NCBI RefSeq assembly: GCF_963974515.1
Contig: NZ_CAXBDD010000007.1
Coordinates: forward strand, 1-64,000
DNA length: 64,000 nucleotides
From: Sunxiuqinia sp963974515
GTDB taxonomy: Bacteria; Bacteroidota; Bacteroidia; Bacteroidales; Prolixibacteraceae
Reading direction: 5' to 3'
Below are positions 8,301-15,875 of the stretch, in pieces (positions within the stretch are counted from its first letter, which is position 1; the number at the start of each line of letters is the position of its first letter). The position numbers were made by a program, and so were the translations under genes. The notes beneath the pieces were generated by a model. The model was not told where the DNA came from and ran no database searches. It was given only the letters and a program-made list of their open reading frames with translations.

Positions 8301-10046
8301 GGCCAGCTTTTCTTCGATTTTAGTCACTGTTTCATCGGTCGTTTCAAGGCTTGAACCCGACGGCATGGTCACATACAAGTGGATCTGGTCTTCTTCCACT
8401 TCCTGCAAAGAACTCACACTAATGGCCAAACTTCCAAATACCGTGATAAAAAAGATGACTACCGCACCGATAATCGTCCCCGCAGGATTACGCATACACG
8501 ATTTGAGCAACAACAGATACACCTGCACCATCCGGTTGTTGGTCGTCACTTTCTCAAATGAAATGGCCTTTCCGCTTTTGCGCTTCAAAATAAAATGAAT
8601 GGCCATGGGTACAAAAAGCAGCGCCACCACCAAGGAAACGACCAGCGTTGAAATGATGGAAACCCCGACGTTTTTTCCCAACATCTCGATCATGAAATTG
8701 GTCGAGAAAACAAAGGGCAAAAACACGGTGATGGTGGTCAGCGTGGCCGCCACAATCGACCGCCACACCTCGGTTGTCCCTTGGGTGACGGCTGCGTCCG
8801 GATCCATCCCTTTGCCGGCCAGCCGGTAAATATTTTCGAGCACCACCACACTGTTGTCAAGCAACATCCCGATGGCCAGCGCCATACCTACAAGTGTCAG
8901 ACTGTTTAGGGTAATATCGTAGGCATAAAACAGGTTGAAAGCGGTAAACACCGACACCGGAATGGCCAAGGCGATAAACGCAACAATGCGAATATTTTTC
9001 AAAAACATCCAAAGTACGAAAACGGCCATCAGGCCTCCGACCAAAGCCAGGTTGATGATCTGATCAATGTTTTCCTCCATGGTTTCGGCGGAATTGTCCT
9101 GAATAAACAATTCAACATCTTTGCGTGCCAGTTTCTCATTCAGCTGTGCTACCAGCTCCTGTGTTTTATGCGACAGCTCAATTTGGTTGGCCTGCGAATC
9201 ATTGATCAGGCGAATGGTCACGGCATCCTGACCATTCACGCGGCTGTAGCTGGTTTCTTCTTTCACGCCAAAACGGACGTTGGCAATATCTTTCAACAAG
9301 ATTGGGCCTTCGGCAACGACCAGGTTTTCCAGGTCACTCACCTTGCTATACTCTGCGGTGACATGCACAAAGTAGTGCTTTTCCTTTTCCTTCAATGCGC
9401 CCACATAGGTACGCGACTGCGAGTTTTGCGAAAGCAGCGAGCGCACCTGCCCCGGCGTAATGTTGTAGGCTTCGCAGGCCTCCATGTTCAGAATCACCTC
9501 GATGGATTTTTCCTGCCCGCCGAATACGTTTACACCAGCAATGCCATCCAGGTTTTCCAAGGCAGGTGCAATGTCTTCGTCCGCAATGTTCCGAATCCGA
9601 TCCACACCCCCGCTTCCACGCGCCTGCAACTCCATAAACTGGCTGCTCATTTGCGACAGGTCCACCCGGTTCACGCTCACCTGAATTCCTTCGGGCAGGT
9701 CACCTTGGATCTCATTGATTTTCTCCTGAAGTTTGAGGTAGGCGAAACTGAAATCAACCCCTTTCTGATAGTAAACAACAACGGTTCCCATGCGGGATGT
9801 GATGTTCGACTCCAGCGACTCAATGCCTTCGAGCGTTCCCACAGCGCCTTCAATGGGAACAACCACCTGATTTTCGAGGTACTCCGGATCAGCTTCCTGG
9901 GTTGAAACAGCCTGAACAAACAAGAACGGGAGCTCTGCGTTGGGCAATAGCTCCACGCCCAGTTGCTTATAGGACACGTACCCCAGCAGGGTCAATCCAA
10001 TAAACAACATGCTGATCAGAGTCTTTCTATCGATTATAAATTTCAT
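5331..10046 (-). CDS. RND efflux pump fused to a membrane linker and a complete ABC ATPase
   Basis: One open frame encodes two energy-coupling modules. Residue numbers count from the ATG at 10046 (MKFIIDRKTL), chosen because it matches RND N-termini and because the ATG at 10076 lies inside a hairpin. Residues 1-1033 are an HAE-1/AcrB-type RND pump with TM4 motif LLDNSVVV, TM10 motif VVVNNGIIL, and a glycine-rich insert (about 640-657) in the porter region. Residues 1034-1294 add about six membrane helices. Residues 1295-1571 are an ABC ATPase: Walker A GPNGAGKST (1316-1324), signature FSGGM (1416-1420), Walker B ILVVDEPT (1436-1443) and H-loop His1472. The A-loop-like strand NLVKIY (1108-1113) is upstream, split from Walker A by four of the extra helices. 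The gene lies between an RND gene and an ABC permease gene. All motifs look intact; the substrate is unknown. Confidence 0.93.
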   Translation of the reverse strand: MKFIIDRKTLISMLFIGLTLLGYVSYKQLGVELLPNAELPFLFVQAVSTQEADPEYLENQVVVPIEGAVGTLEGIESLESNITSRMGTVVVYYQKGVDFSFAYLKLQEKINEIQGDLPEGIQVSVNRVDLSQMSSQFMELQARGSGGVDRIRNIADEDIAPALENLDGIAGVNVFGGQEKSIEVILNMEACEAYNITPGQVRSLLSQNSQSRTYVGALKEKEKHYFVHVTAEYSKVSDLENLVVAEGPILLKDIANVRFGVKEETSYSRVNGQDAVTIRLINDSQANQIELSHKTQELVAQLNEKLARKDVELFIQDNSAETMEENIDQIINLALVGGLMAVFVLWMFLKNIRIVAFIALAIPVSVFTAFNLFYAYDITLNSLTLVGMALAIGMLLDNSVVVLENIYRLAGKGMDPDAAVTQGTTEVWRSIVAATLTTITVFLPFVFSTNFMIEMLGKNVGVSIISTLVVSLVVALLFVPMAIHFILKRKSGKAISFEKVTTNNRMVQVYLLLLKSCMRNPAGTIIGAVVIFFITVFGSLAISVSSLQEVEEDQIHLYVTMPSGSSLETTDETVTKIEEKLADLKEKQDVISTIEEEEAVVTVKLLEDFEKIDGRSFAEIKSTVGELTKNIGSAEISFEQSSSGGGGGGFGGGRNMMGNFQRLLGIGSNEEKVVLKGQDFEMMQTVAEDIEYFLDELDFIDRVRLNVSDNRPEVHMLFDPLLMTEYNISMNQVTSELNSFSGEISTGVQFNQGLDEYEIIIKQGEEDPLEEEPPRTMDDLKVLQVSDAAGGLHDLQKFTQLVYARGLAGINRVNQEKQIEITYSLIGEAQQSKDLLESYRFEIDELVASYNFPAGVAAEVIHEEDDLGEFKFLILAAIILIFMILASVFESFATPFVLLFSIPLAAIGSLLALILTGNSLFNANTMIGFLILLGVVVNNGIILIDYSNILRKQGFRRPRALMTAGLSRVRPILITTITTIVAMVPLAMGQAEYVSVIGAPFAIIVIGGLALSTVLTLIFIPTFYSGLESALEWFNQLDWKLKTFQILAMAGTLTMIYMEVDDLTWQLLDTVLAVVLIPGITWFVLNSLKKAGTRLIAPDEGIHIVIQNLVKIYDRPGRFAREWKGGLNIRRRAGMEKEFRSIREFDQLIWQLPLLGFMIYFTFFFLGSVFWISFMLVMVYLYLNQIWTPVAIYLDHRYEESQKGIFKAIKKYVKRLLFWLLPLVELFILWKKTDFIGFVIAFAVLWYLALMISVTAKRLYDEKVNIDRITGRFGNLRRTTLRLVKQIPVIGKRRVPFKALDGVSLEIGTGMFGLLGPNGAGKSTMMRIICGIFEQSYGKVWINGIDTQEKREELQGLIGYLPQEFGTYENMPSQEFLDYQAILKGLTDAKERKERIEYVLKSVHMWEKRNDKIGSFSGGMKQRIGIAQILLHLPKILVVDEPTAGLDPRERIRFRNLLVELSRNRIVIFSTHIIEDISSSCNQVAVINRGRVKYHGTPIDMVNLADNLVWQYDVPASQFDRMPNKHMVTHHMRVGENIRVRMLSHEKPADEAIMAKPVLEDAYLCLIKDLK

Positions 10047-10068
10047 TGGTCTATTTCCTATTTCGCTG

Positions 10069-10097
10069 TTTGCCATTTACAAATTGTAAATGGCAAA
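10069..10097 (-). other. Intercistronic hairpin covering an alternative start codon
   Basis: TTTGCCATTTACA (10069-10081) and TGTAAATGGCAAA (10085-10097) are exact inverted arms of 13 bp with a 3-base loop. The hairpin fills the gap between the upstream RND gene (ends 10108) and the RND-ABC fusion, and the upstream ATG of the fusion (10074-10076) is in the stem. There is no U-run, so it is not a standard terminator. It could be an RNA processing or stability site, or a translational switch. Confidence 0.7.
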
Positions 10098-10107
10098 TGA
10101 GCAAACG

Positions 10108-13100
10108 TCAATTATGATTTTTGATCCGGTCTTTAATGCCTTCAATGGCTTCGTACATGCACGGAATAACAACCAAGGTCAACAAGGTTGAAGTCACCAG
10201 CCCACCGATAACAGCCAGCGCCATGGGTGAACGCAGTGAAGCGCTTTCGCCAAGTCCTAGCGTAAGCGGAAACAACGCCAGAATCGTGGTTAAACTCGTC
10301 ATGATGATCGGCCGAATCCGTTGCTGTCCGGCCTGCAAAATTGCTTCCAGACGTTCCATGCCGTCATTTCTAAGCTGTAGAATTCGGTCAACAAAGATGA
10401 TGGAGTCGTTTACCGCGATACCCACCAGCATGATGATCCCAATGTATGCCATGATGTTGAGCGTTTTGCCCAGCACAAAGAACACCAGAATGGAACCAAC
10501 CACCGCCAGCGGAATGGTAAGCAAAATGGTGAATGGATGCAACAGCGACTCAAACTGAGAGGCCAATACCATATACACCAATACGATTGACAGAAGCAGC
10601 GCGAAGCTTAAACTGGCCATCGACTCTTTTCGCTTGGCTTCTTCGCCGCTGATGTTGATCTGGTAATCAGGTGGGATATTCACTGGCGCAATGGCTTCCT
10701 GAATGTCTTTAACTGCCCGGTCGAGGGGCATATCTTTTTCGAGTTGCCCGGTAATTTTACCTATACGGTTTTGGTTACGCCGGTAAACTTCTTTAGGCGA
10801 TTGTCCAATCCGAATTTCGGCAAGTTCGTTCACCATAAAATCCTGATCGGCACTCGAAATCATTAGTTCATCCAACTGCGACAACCCTTTGTCGGGCACC
10901 TTTATGGTGATGTCCTGCATTTCGCCTTCACGTTTCACCTGCCCGGCATCCTGACCAACCAGTTGATCCTGTATCTGGGAAATAATATTGGTCACACTCA
11001 GGTTGTACATCCCGGCACGCAGGCGATCAACCAAAATCTCCACTTCAGGCGACCCTTCTTCCAAGGATGATTCAAAGTTGTACATGCCCGGCAAACCCTC
11101 TACCCGGCTTTTCACTTCGGCGGCAAGCGTTTCGATCACCTCCAGGTCTTCACCCTGAACTTCAATAACCAAAGGAGCTTCGTCCGTTCCCATGATGCTT
11201 TTCAGTGCTGTTTCATCCTGCTGATAGCTGATTTCCATGCCTGGAATCTCACCCACCGCCTGACTGATCTTACGGATCGCATCGGTGGAAGCCAGTCGAC
11301 TTTCGGTACTCAAAATCAGTTTGATCGTGGCCGTATTCTCACCTTCAAAAATGTCGGTTGCCGCCCCACCTATTCCGCTTGATGGCCCCACATGACTGAA
11401 GACCGTCTCCAGGTTCTCGCCAAGCAATTCCGTCACAATGGCTTCCATGCTTTCAACAGCGGCAGCGGTTCGCGCCAGCCTCGTTCCTTCCTGCATCCGG
11501 ATGTCCATGCTAAACTCGCGGGTTTCCGTTTTTGGCATAAACTCGGTCCCTATGAAGGGAAGCAACAAAGCCGATCCACCTACAAGAATGGTGGCCAGCA
11601 CAATAATCGTCCACTTCAATTTCAATATTTTCGCAAGGAAACGTCCGTAGCCTTTCACCTGAACTGAACGTGACCGGACTTTCTTTTTCTTATTTCTGTA
11701 GAACAGGTCGAACAACATGGGAATAACCAGAATGGCTACTGCCAGTGATGAAACCAGCGAGAAAGCCACCGTCCAGGCCTGGTCCTTGAAGAGTTCGCCC
11801 GAAGCGCCATGCAGATAAACGATGGGCAAAAACACGATGATCGTGGTAATCGTGGAAGCCGTGATGGCTCCACCCACCTGGGCCGTTCCTTCAATGGCTG
11901 CCTCGCGAACAGACATGCCTGACTCGTGGTTTCGAAAAATGTTTTCCATCACCACAATGGCATTGTCAACCAGCATACCGGCGCCCAGCGCCAACCCTCC
12001 CAAAGTCATAATATTCAGGCTAAGCCCATTGAAGTACATGAGGTTAAAAGTTGCAATAATGGAAATGGGAATGGCAATGCTGATGATTAAAGTGCTGCCA
12101 ACCCGACGCAGGAAAAGAAACAGCACGAAGATGGCCAGCACAATCCCAAACAAGGCCGATTCTTCCACTTCGTTAATTGCATCGCTGATAAAACTTCCCT
12201 GGTTGGTGACCAGTTGCAATTCGTAACCGGGCAGGGCTTTTTGAATGTTTTTAAGACCTTCGTTAATTTCCTCAACCGCTTTTACGGTGTTAAACTTGGT
12301 TTCCTTATAAATGGAGAGGCCCAGGCAACGCTTTCCGTTGAGCCGGACAATATTGTCGGGCTCCTTATTTTGAAAGCTAACCTTGGCCACTTCGCGTAAA
12401 AAGATGGGAGCAAATGCCGCTGCTTCGTTGTCGACTGCAACCTGTTTGTAACCCACAATTACATTTTCGAAATCTTCAATATCCGTCAGCAGGCTGACCC
12501 CCTTGACCACATAGCGTAATCCCATTTCTTCAATGCTTCCACCCGAAATGCTTTGGTTGAAACTCGCGATGCGACTACTGATTTCATCCATTGTCAGTCC
12601 AAAAGCATCGAGCAGGTAGTCACTGGTTTCGATCAACACCTCAATATCTTCGGCACCCGAGACTTCCACTTCGGCCACCCCTTCGAGGCGAATGAGTTCG
12701 TTGCGGATATAATTGTCGGCCACCTTCCGCAAATCATTCATGTTATCAATTGTCGGGTGGCTGAGCCCCACCAGCATGACCGGCGACGAGTTGGGGTCGT
12801 GCTGGGTGATATTGATGGCATCGATATCTTGGTTTTGAGAGAAGGAAGTCACCGCCTTCTGCAAATCCAGAAAAGCGTCATCCATATTCTTGTTCCAGGC
12901 GTACTCCACAGTAATCTGGGCGCTTCCCACCTTCGAAACCGACGACACTTCCACCACATCAGACTGCCGGATGGCCAAGGCTTCGAGGTTCTCTACAAAC
13001 TGGCTTTCCATCTCTTCCGGCGGTCTTTCGCCCGACTCCAGTTCGATAAACAGGCGCGGGCTGTTCAGGTCCGGGAAAAGGTCAACGCCCAGCTTGTCAT

Positions 13101-13188
13101 ACGAGATGTAGCCCAACAGAACCACACCAAGCACCAGCATCAAAATGGTAACCGGGTATTTGACCGAAAATTCGCTTAACTTCTTCAC
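10108..13188 (-). CDS. Efflux RND transporter permease subunit (HAE-1/AcrB family)
   Basis: A standard-length (1,026-residue) inner-membrane RND pump that exports substrates by proton antiport through an adaptor and a TolC-like channel. It opens with the typical MKKLSEFSVKYPVTILML first helix and PDLNSPRLFIEL porter strand. TM4 carries LVDNAIVVMENI, keeping the first of the two AcrB aspartates with Asn in the second position; TM10 carries GIAVNDSIIFVD. Twelve membrane helices and two large periplasmic loops are visible. It is 12 bases after the adaptor gene and 31 bases before a second RND gene fused to an ABC ATPase. Adjacent paired RND genes can form heteromers, as in MdtBC, so a mixed trimer with the fusion is possible but unproven. 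Confidence 0.95.
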   Translation of the reverse strand: MKKLSEFSVKYPVTILMLVLGVVLLGYISYDKLGVDLFPDLNSPRLFIELESGERPPEEMESQFVENLEALAIRQSDVVEVSSVSKVGSAQITVEYAWNKNMDDAFLDLQKAVTSFSQNQDIDAINITQHDPNSSPVMLVGLSHPTIDNMNDLRKVADNYIRNELIRLEGVAEVEVSGAEDIEVLIETSDYLLDAFGLTMDEISSRIASFNQSISGGSIEEMGLRYVVKGVSLLTDIEDFENVIVGYKQVAVDNEAAAFAPIFLREVAKVSFQNKEPDNIVRLNGKRCLGLSIYKETKFNTVKAVEEINEGLKNIQKALPGYELQLVTNQGSFISDAINEVEESALFGIVLAIFVLFLFLRRVGSTLIISIAIPISIIATFNLMYFNGLSLNIMTLGGLALGAGMLVDNAIVVMENIFRNHESGMSVREAAIEGTAQVGGAITASTITTIIVFLPIVYLHGASGELFKDQAWTVAFSLVSSLAVAILVIPMLFDLFYRNKKKKVRSRSVQVKGYGRFLAKILKLKWTIIVLATILVGGSALLLPFIGTEFMPKTETREFSMDIRMQEGTRLARTAAAVESMEAIVTELLGENLETVFSHVGPSSGIGGAATDIFEGENTATIKLILSTESRLASTDAIRKISQAVGEIPGMEISYQQDETALKSIMGTDEAPLVIEVQGEDLEVIETLAAEVKSRVEGLPGMYNFESSLEEGSPEVEILVDRLRAGMYNLSVTNIISQIQDQLVGQDAGQVKREGEMQDITIKVPDKGLSQLDELMISSADQDFMVNELAEIRIGQSPKEVYRRNQNRIGKITGQLEKDMPLDRAVKDIQEAIAPVNIPPDYQINISGEEAKRKESMASLSFALLLSIVLVYMVLASQFESLLHPFTILLTIPLAVVGSILVFFVLGKTLNIMAYIGIIMLVGIAVNDSIIFVDRILQLRNDGMERLEAILQAGQQRIRPIIMTSLTTILALFPLTLGLGESASLRSPMALAVIGGLVTSTLLTLVVIPCMYEAIEGIKDRIKNHN

Positions 13189-13200
13189 GGTGTTTCCTTT

Positions 13201-14259
13201 CTATTTGATGATTTTTACTTTCGAACGGCTACGCAAGGTCTCGAACCCTTTCACCACCAGCCGGTCGTTGGCTTTCAGTCCGGAAGTAATCTCCACACGA
13301 TCCTGATTTTCATATCCCAGGGTGACCTGCTTTTGCTCGGCTGTTCCCTGCTCAACGATGAATACGGATTTACCTCGTTGATTGGAAATGATCACGTCCT
13401 TTGGTATAACGATCACGCTGTCCTTCCGGTCCAGGATGATCTCGGCCTGCACAAACATCCCCGGACGCAACTTCAGATCGTCATTGTCAATACTCAGCTT
13501 CCCGGCAAAGGTGCGGGTTTCGGTACTGATCGCCGGAGAAAGCTCTTTCACCTCGCCTTGTAGCGTATCTTCAGGCAGCGTATAATTCATTACACGAACT
13601 TGCTGACCTTGTTCCAGTTGGTTAATGTATTTCTCAGGCAAATTAACTTCCAACTGCAGTTTTTCGTAGCTCATCAGGCTGACCACTTCGGTTCCATTGG
13701 CAACCCTGGTGCCTTGCGTATAGTAAGGCAATTTGGTAATCACCCCGTTGAAGGGGGCGCGTACTTTCATTTTTTCAAGCTGAATCTTGGCCAGTTCATA
13801 ACTGTCCCGGGCATTCACAGCCGACACTTCAGCATTGCTCAACTCGCTTTGGGTTACCCCACCCTTATCGAACAACGACTTTTGCTTGGTATAGTTTTGC
13901 TCCGAAATCCTAAGGTTCAATTCTTTGGCTTCCATCCCCAGATTGTTGACATACTCCTCGTCTTCCAACTCAACAATCACTTGTCCCTTGGCCACGTGGT
14001 CGCCCAGCATAAATGGTTTTCCGGTGCGTGGGTTGGTACCCAGCGAATATCTGCCAGCCATTTCAGTCATCAAAGTTGCTTCCTTAGTGGCGGTCACAGT
14101 TCCGGTTGTATTAATGGTTTGTTCAATAAACCCGGGTTTTAAATCCTCAACAGAAACGGGAATGGCGATTTCAGCTTCCGAGTCGGCGCTTTGGTTGTTG
14201 CACGCTGCCAAACCCAGTAGCGCGAATAAAATAACGGAATGATACAAATTGATCTTCAT
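13201..14259 (-). CDS. Lipoprotein periplasmic adaptor of the RND efflux cluster (HlyD/AcrA type)
   Basis: A membrane fusion protein of 352 residues linking inner-membrane pumps to the outer membrane channel. A lipoprotein signal ends in LAAC (Cys20), so it is lipid-anchored in the periplasm. Family features are a barrel-sandwich half (GTVTATKEATLMTEMAGR...GDHVAKGQVIVELE), an alpha-helical hairpin with the YTKQKSLFDKGGVTQSELSNAEV pattern, the second half-motif (VRAPFNGVITKLPYYTQG), a beta-barrel and a C-terminal membrane-proximal domain. It sits between the TolC-like gene (28 bases) and the first RND gene (12 bases), so all are probably made together. It is the only adaptor in the cluster and would have to serve both RND proteins. 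Confidence 0.94.
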   Translation of the reverse strand: MKINLYHSVILFALLGLAACNNQSADSEAEIAIPVSVEDLKPGFIEQTINTTGTVTATKEATLMTEMAGRYSLGTNPRTGKPFMLGDHVAKGQVIVELEDEEYVNNLGMEAKELNLRISEQNYTKQKSLFDKGGVTQSELSNAEVSAVNARDSYELAKIQLEKMKVRAPFNGVITKLPYYTQGTRVANGTEVVSLMSYEKLQLEVNLPEKYINQLEQGQQVRVMNYTLPEDTLQGEVKELSPAISTETRTFAGKLSIDNDDLKLRPGMFVQAEIILDRKDSVIVIPKDVIISNQRGKSVFIVEQGTAEQKQVTLGYENQDRVEITSGLKANDRLVVKGFETLRSRSKVKIIK

Positions 14260-14287
14260 GGGATTGCGTTTTTAAAAGGATGGCTTT

Positions 14288-15772
14288 TTAGTTTTCATTA
14301 TTCTTGATTAATTCTTCGGGAACAATTCCTTTTCCCTGCTCAAAGTCATACAGCGTTTGAATCTTCAGGTTAAGCAATTCAACCTTGTAATCGATCAACG
14401 CCTGAGCGTAGGACATTTTCTTTTCCGAAAGCTGTGTTTGGAACAAGTTCAGGTCCATGCTGGTCAGGTCGCCGTTGGCATAACGTTCAAGGTTTATTTC
14501 GTAGGTGAGCTGCGCATTTCGTTCATTCTGCTCAGCAATATCAATCTGGTTACGGATATTTTGAAGCGACCGATACACCTGACGAATATCCATGATGATC
14601 TGAACCTTCTCCTGTTCAAAACTCAGTTCCTGAGTTTTAATCACGGCTTCCTGCGCTTTGATTCGTGATTTCTTTTCACCCCAGTCAAATAACGGAACGT
14701 TGAACGACAACGAAACCCGTGGATTGTTGGTTGGGTTTTCATAGATGTCGCCCAACTTCCGGTTGTCGCCGATAATTCCCACAGAGAGGTTCATGTTTCC
14801 CTCGAATTCGTTCAAGGCATTGGTTCTGACCAAATCAAACTGCGACGTTTCAATATCGATCTCGCGCTGACGTAGCTCCATCCGTGAGCCCAAACCATAT
14901 TCGATGGCCTTTTGCAGATCAACATCCACCGGATTCACATCCACGCTGGTCATCACAGCAATTTCCTCAAAAATGTCCATGCCAATATATTGTTTGAACT
15001 GGTCTTTAAAATTTTCCAGACTCACCTGTTGATTTTGCACATTCGACTTGGCAGTCGCGTAGTTGAGCTCGGCCTGGTAGAGTTCTTCCCGGGCAGCCAA
15101 GCCAGCATCAACCTTGTTTTTGGTGATCTCATAGCTTTTCTCTGTATTGGCCAATTCATCTTCAGCAATGGTCAAACTCATTTGGGCCATATACACATTG
15201 TAGAAATATTGCGTCACCAGTCGCTCCAGGTTGAGTCGCTGCATGGCATAACTCAGGTTCGAGTTTTCCAGATCAAGCTGTAACTCCTTCAACTGCAAGC
15301 GCAACCGGTTGTAGGTAAACAGCGGCTGACTGAGGCTCACGTACAGGTTGTTGGTGAAGGAGCGGTCTTCGATATTGTTGATATCGCTGGTGCTCTTTTG
15401 CCAGCCAAAGCGATTCACCAGCGAAAGGGTACCATCGGTCACCAAAATAGGCTGCGCAACGGTAAAAGTACCCGATGTTCCTAGCGACTCGTTGGTATAC
15501 CAGCTTGAATAATAATCGTCAAACGAACGGGTGCGGCTGTACTCAACCGGATTTAAGCTCAGCGAGAACTGCGATTTCAAGGCAGCTTTTTGGGCATTGA
15601 GTGATTCCTGCGAACGTTCCAGGTTAAGCAACGATCGTCGAATATCCGGGCTGTTTTGCGAGGCGATCCCCAGAGCCCTCTCCAGGTCCAGCAGTTGCTG
15701 ACCGAAAACCATGCTGCCTGGAAACAAGGCCAGCAAAATCAGGAATTTGAGTCTTGTGAAAATTGGTTTCAT
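14288..15772 (-). CDS. TolC-family outer membrane efflux protein
   Basis: An outer membrane channel subunit of about 494 residues. The start is set at MKPIFTRLKFL, directly before a Sec signal peptide ending in VFGQ; an in-frame ATG at 15862 would add 30 charged residues ahead of the signal, which is unlikely. Two OEP repeats with long helical stretches are visible (LNLERSQESLNAQKAALKS, then TQFLV-like segments and LTYEINLERYANGDLTSMDL). The last of these is the conserved TolC motif where the periplasmic helices meet the barrel. It lies between the ABC permease gene and the adaptor gene, and should form the exit duct for the cluster. Confidence 0.93.
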   Translation of the reverse strand: MKPIFTRLKFLILLALFPGSMVFGQQLLDLERALGIASQNSPDIRRSLLNLERSQESLNAQKAALKSQFSLSLNPVEYSRTRSFDDYYSSWYTNESLGTSGTFTVAQPILVTDGTLSLVNRFGWQKSTSDINNIEDRSFTNNLYVSLSQPLFTYNRLRLQLKELQLDLENSNLSYAMQRLNLERLVTQYFYNVYMAQMSLTIAEDELANTEKSYEITKNKVDAGLAAREELYQAELNYATAKSNVQNQQVSLENFKDQFKQYIGMDIFEEIAVMTSVDVNPVDVDLQKAIEYGLGSRMELRQREIDIETSQFDLVRTNALNEFEGNMNLSVGIIGDNRKLGDIYENPTNNPRVSLSFNVPLFDWGEKKSRIKAQEAVIKTQELSFEQEKVQIIMDIRQVYRSLQNIRNQIDIAEQNERNAQLTYEINLERYANGDLTSMDLNLFQTQLSEKKMSYAQALIDYKVELLNLKIQTLYDFEQGKGIVPEELIKNNEN

Positions 15773-15875
15773 AGGATTAAATTGTTTGCTTTCCAGGGTA
15801 TCATATGGAACGCGCACTTTAATCATCTTCTTTTGCATTTTGAATGAGTCTGCTCGTTTCATATGAGTCTGTTTT

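Noticed and set aside
7851..9905. Long plus-strand frames inside the RND-ABC gene (for example 9168-9905, 245 codons)
   Set aside because: They are antisense shadows of a strongly supported coding frame and give Ser/His/Arg-rich translations without domain signals.
12553..13179. A 208-codon plus-strand frame opposite the first RND gene
   Set aside because: It mirrors the third-position bias of the RND gene and shows no motif, signal peptide or start context.
15772..15862. The upstream start of the TolC-like protein
   Set aside because: It would place 30 mostly charged residues before the signal peptide, which would block export; the later ATG is the better choice.
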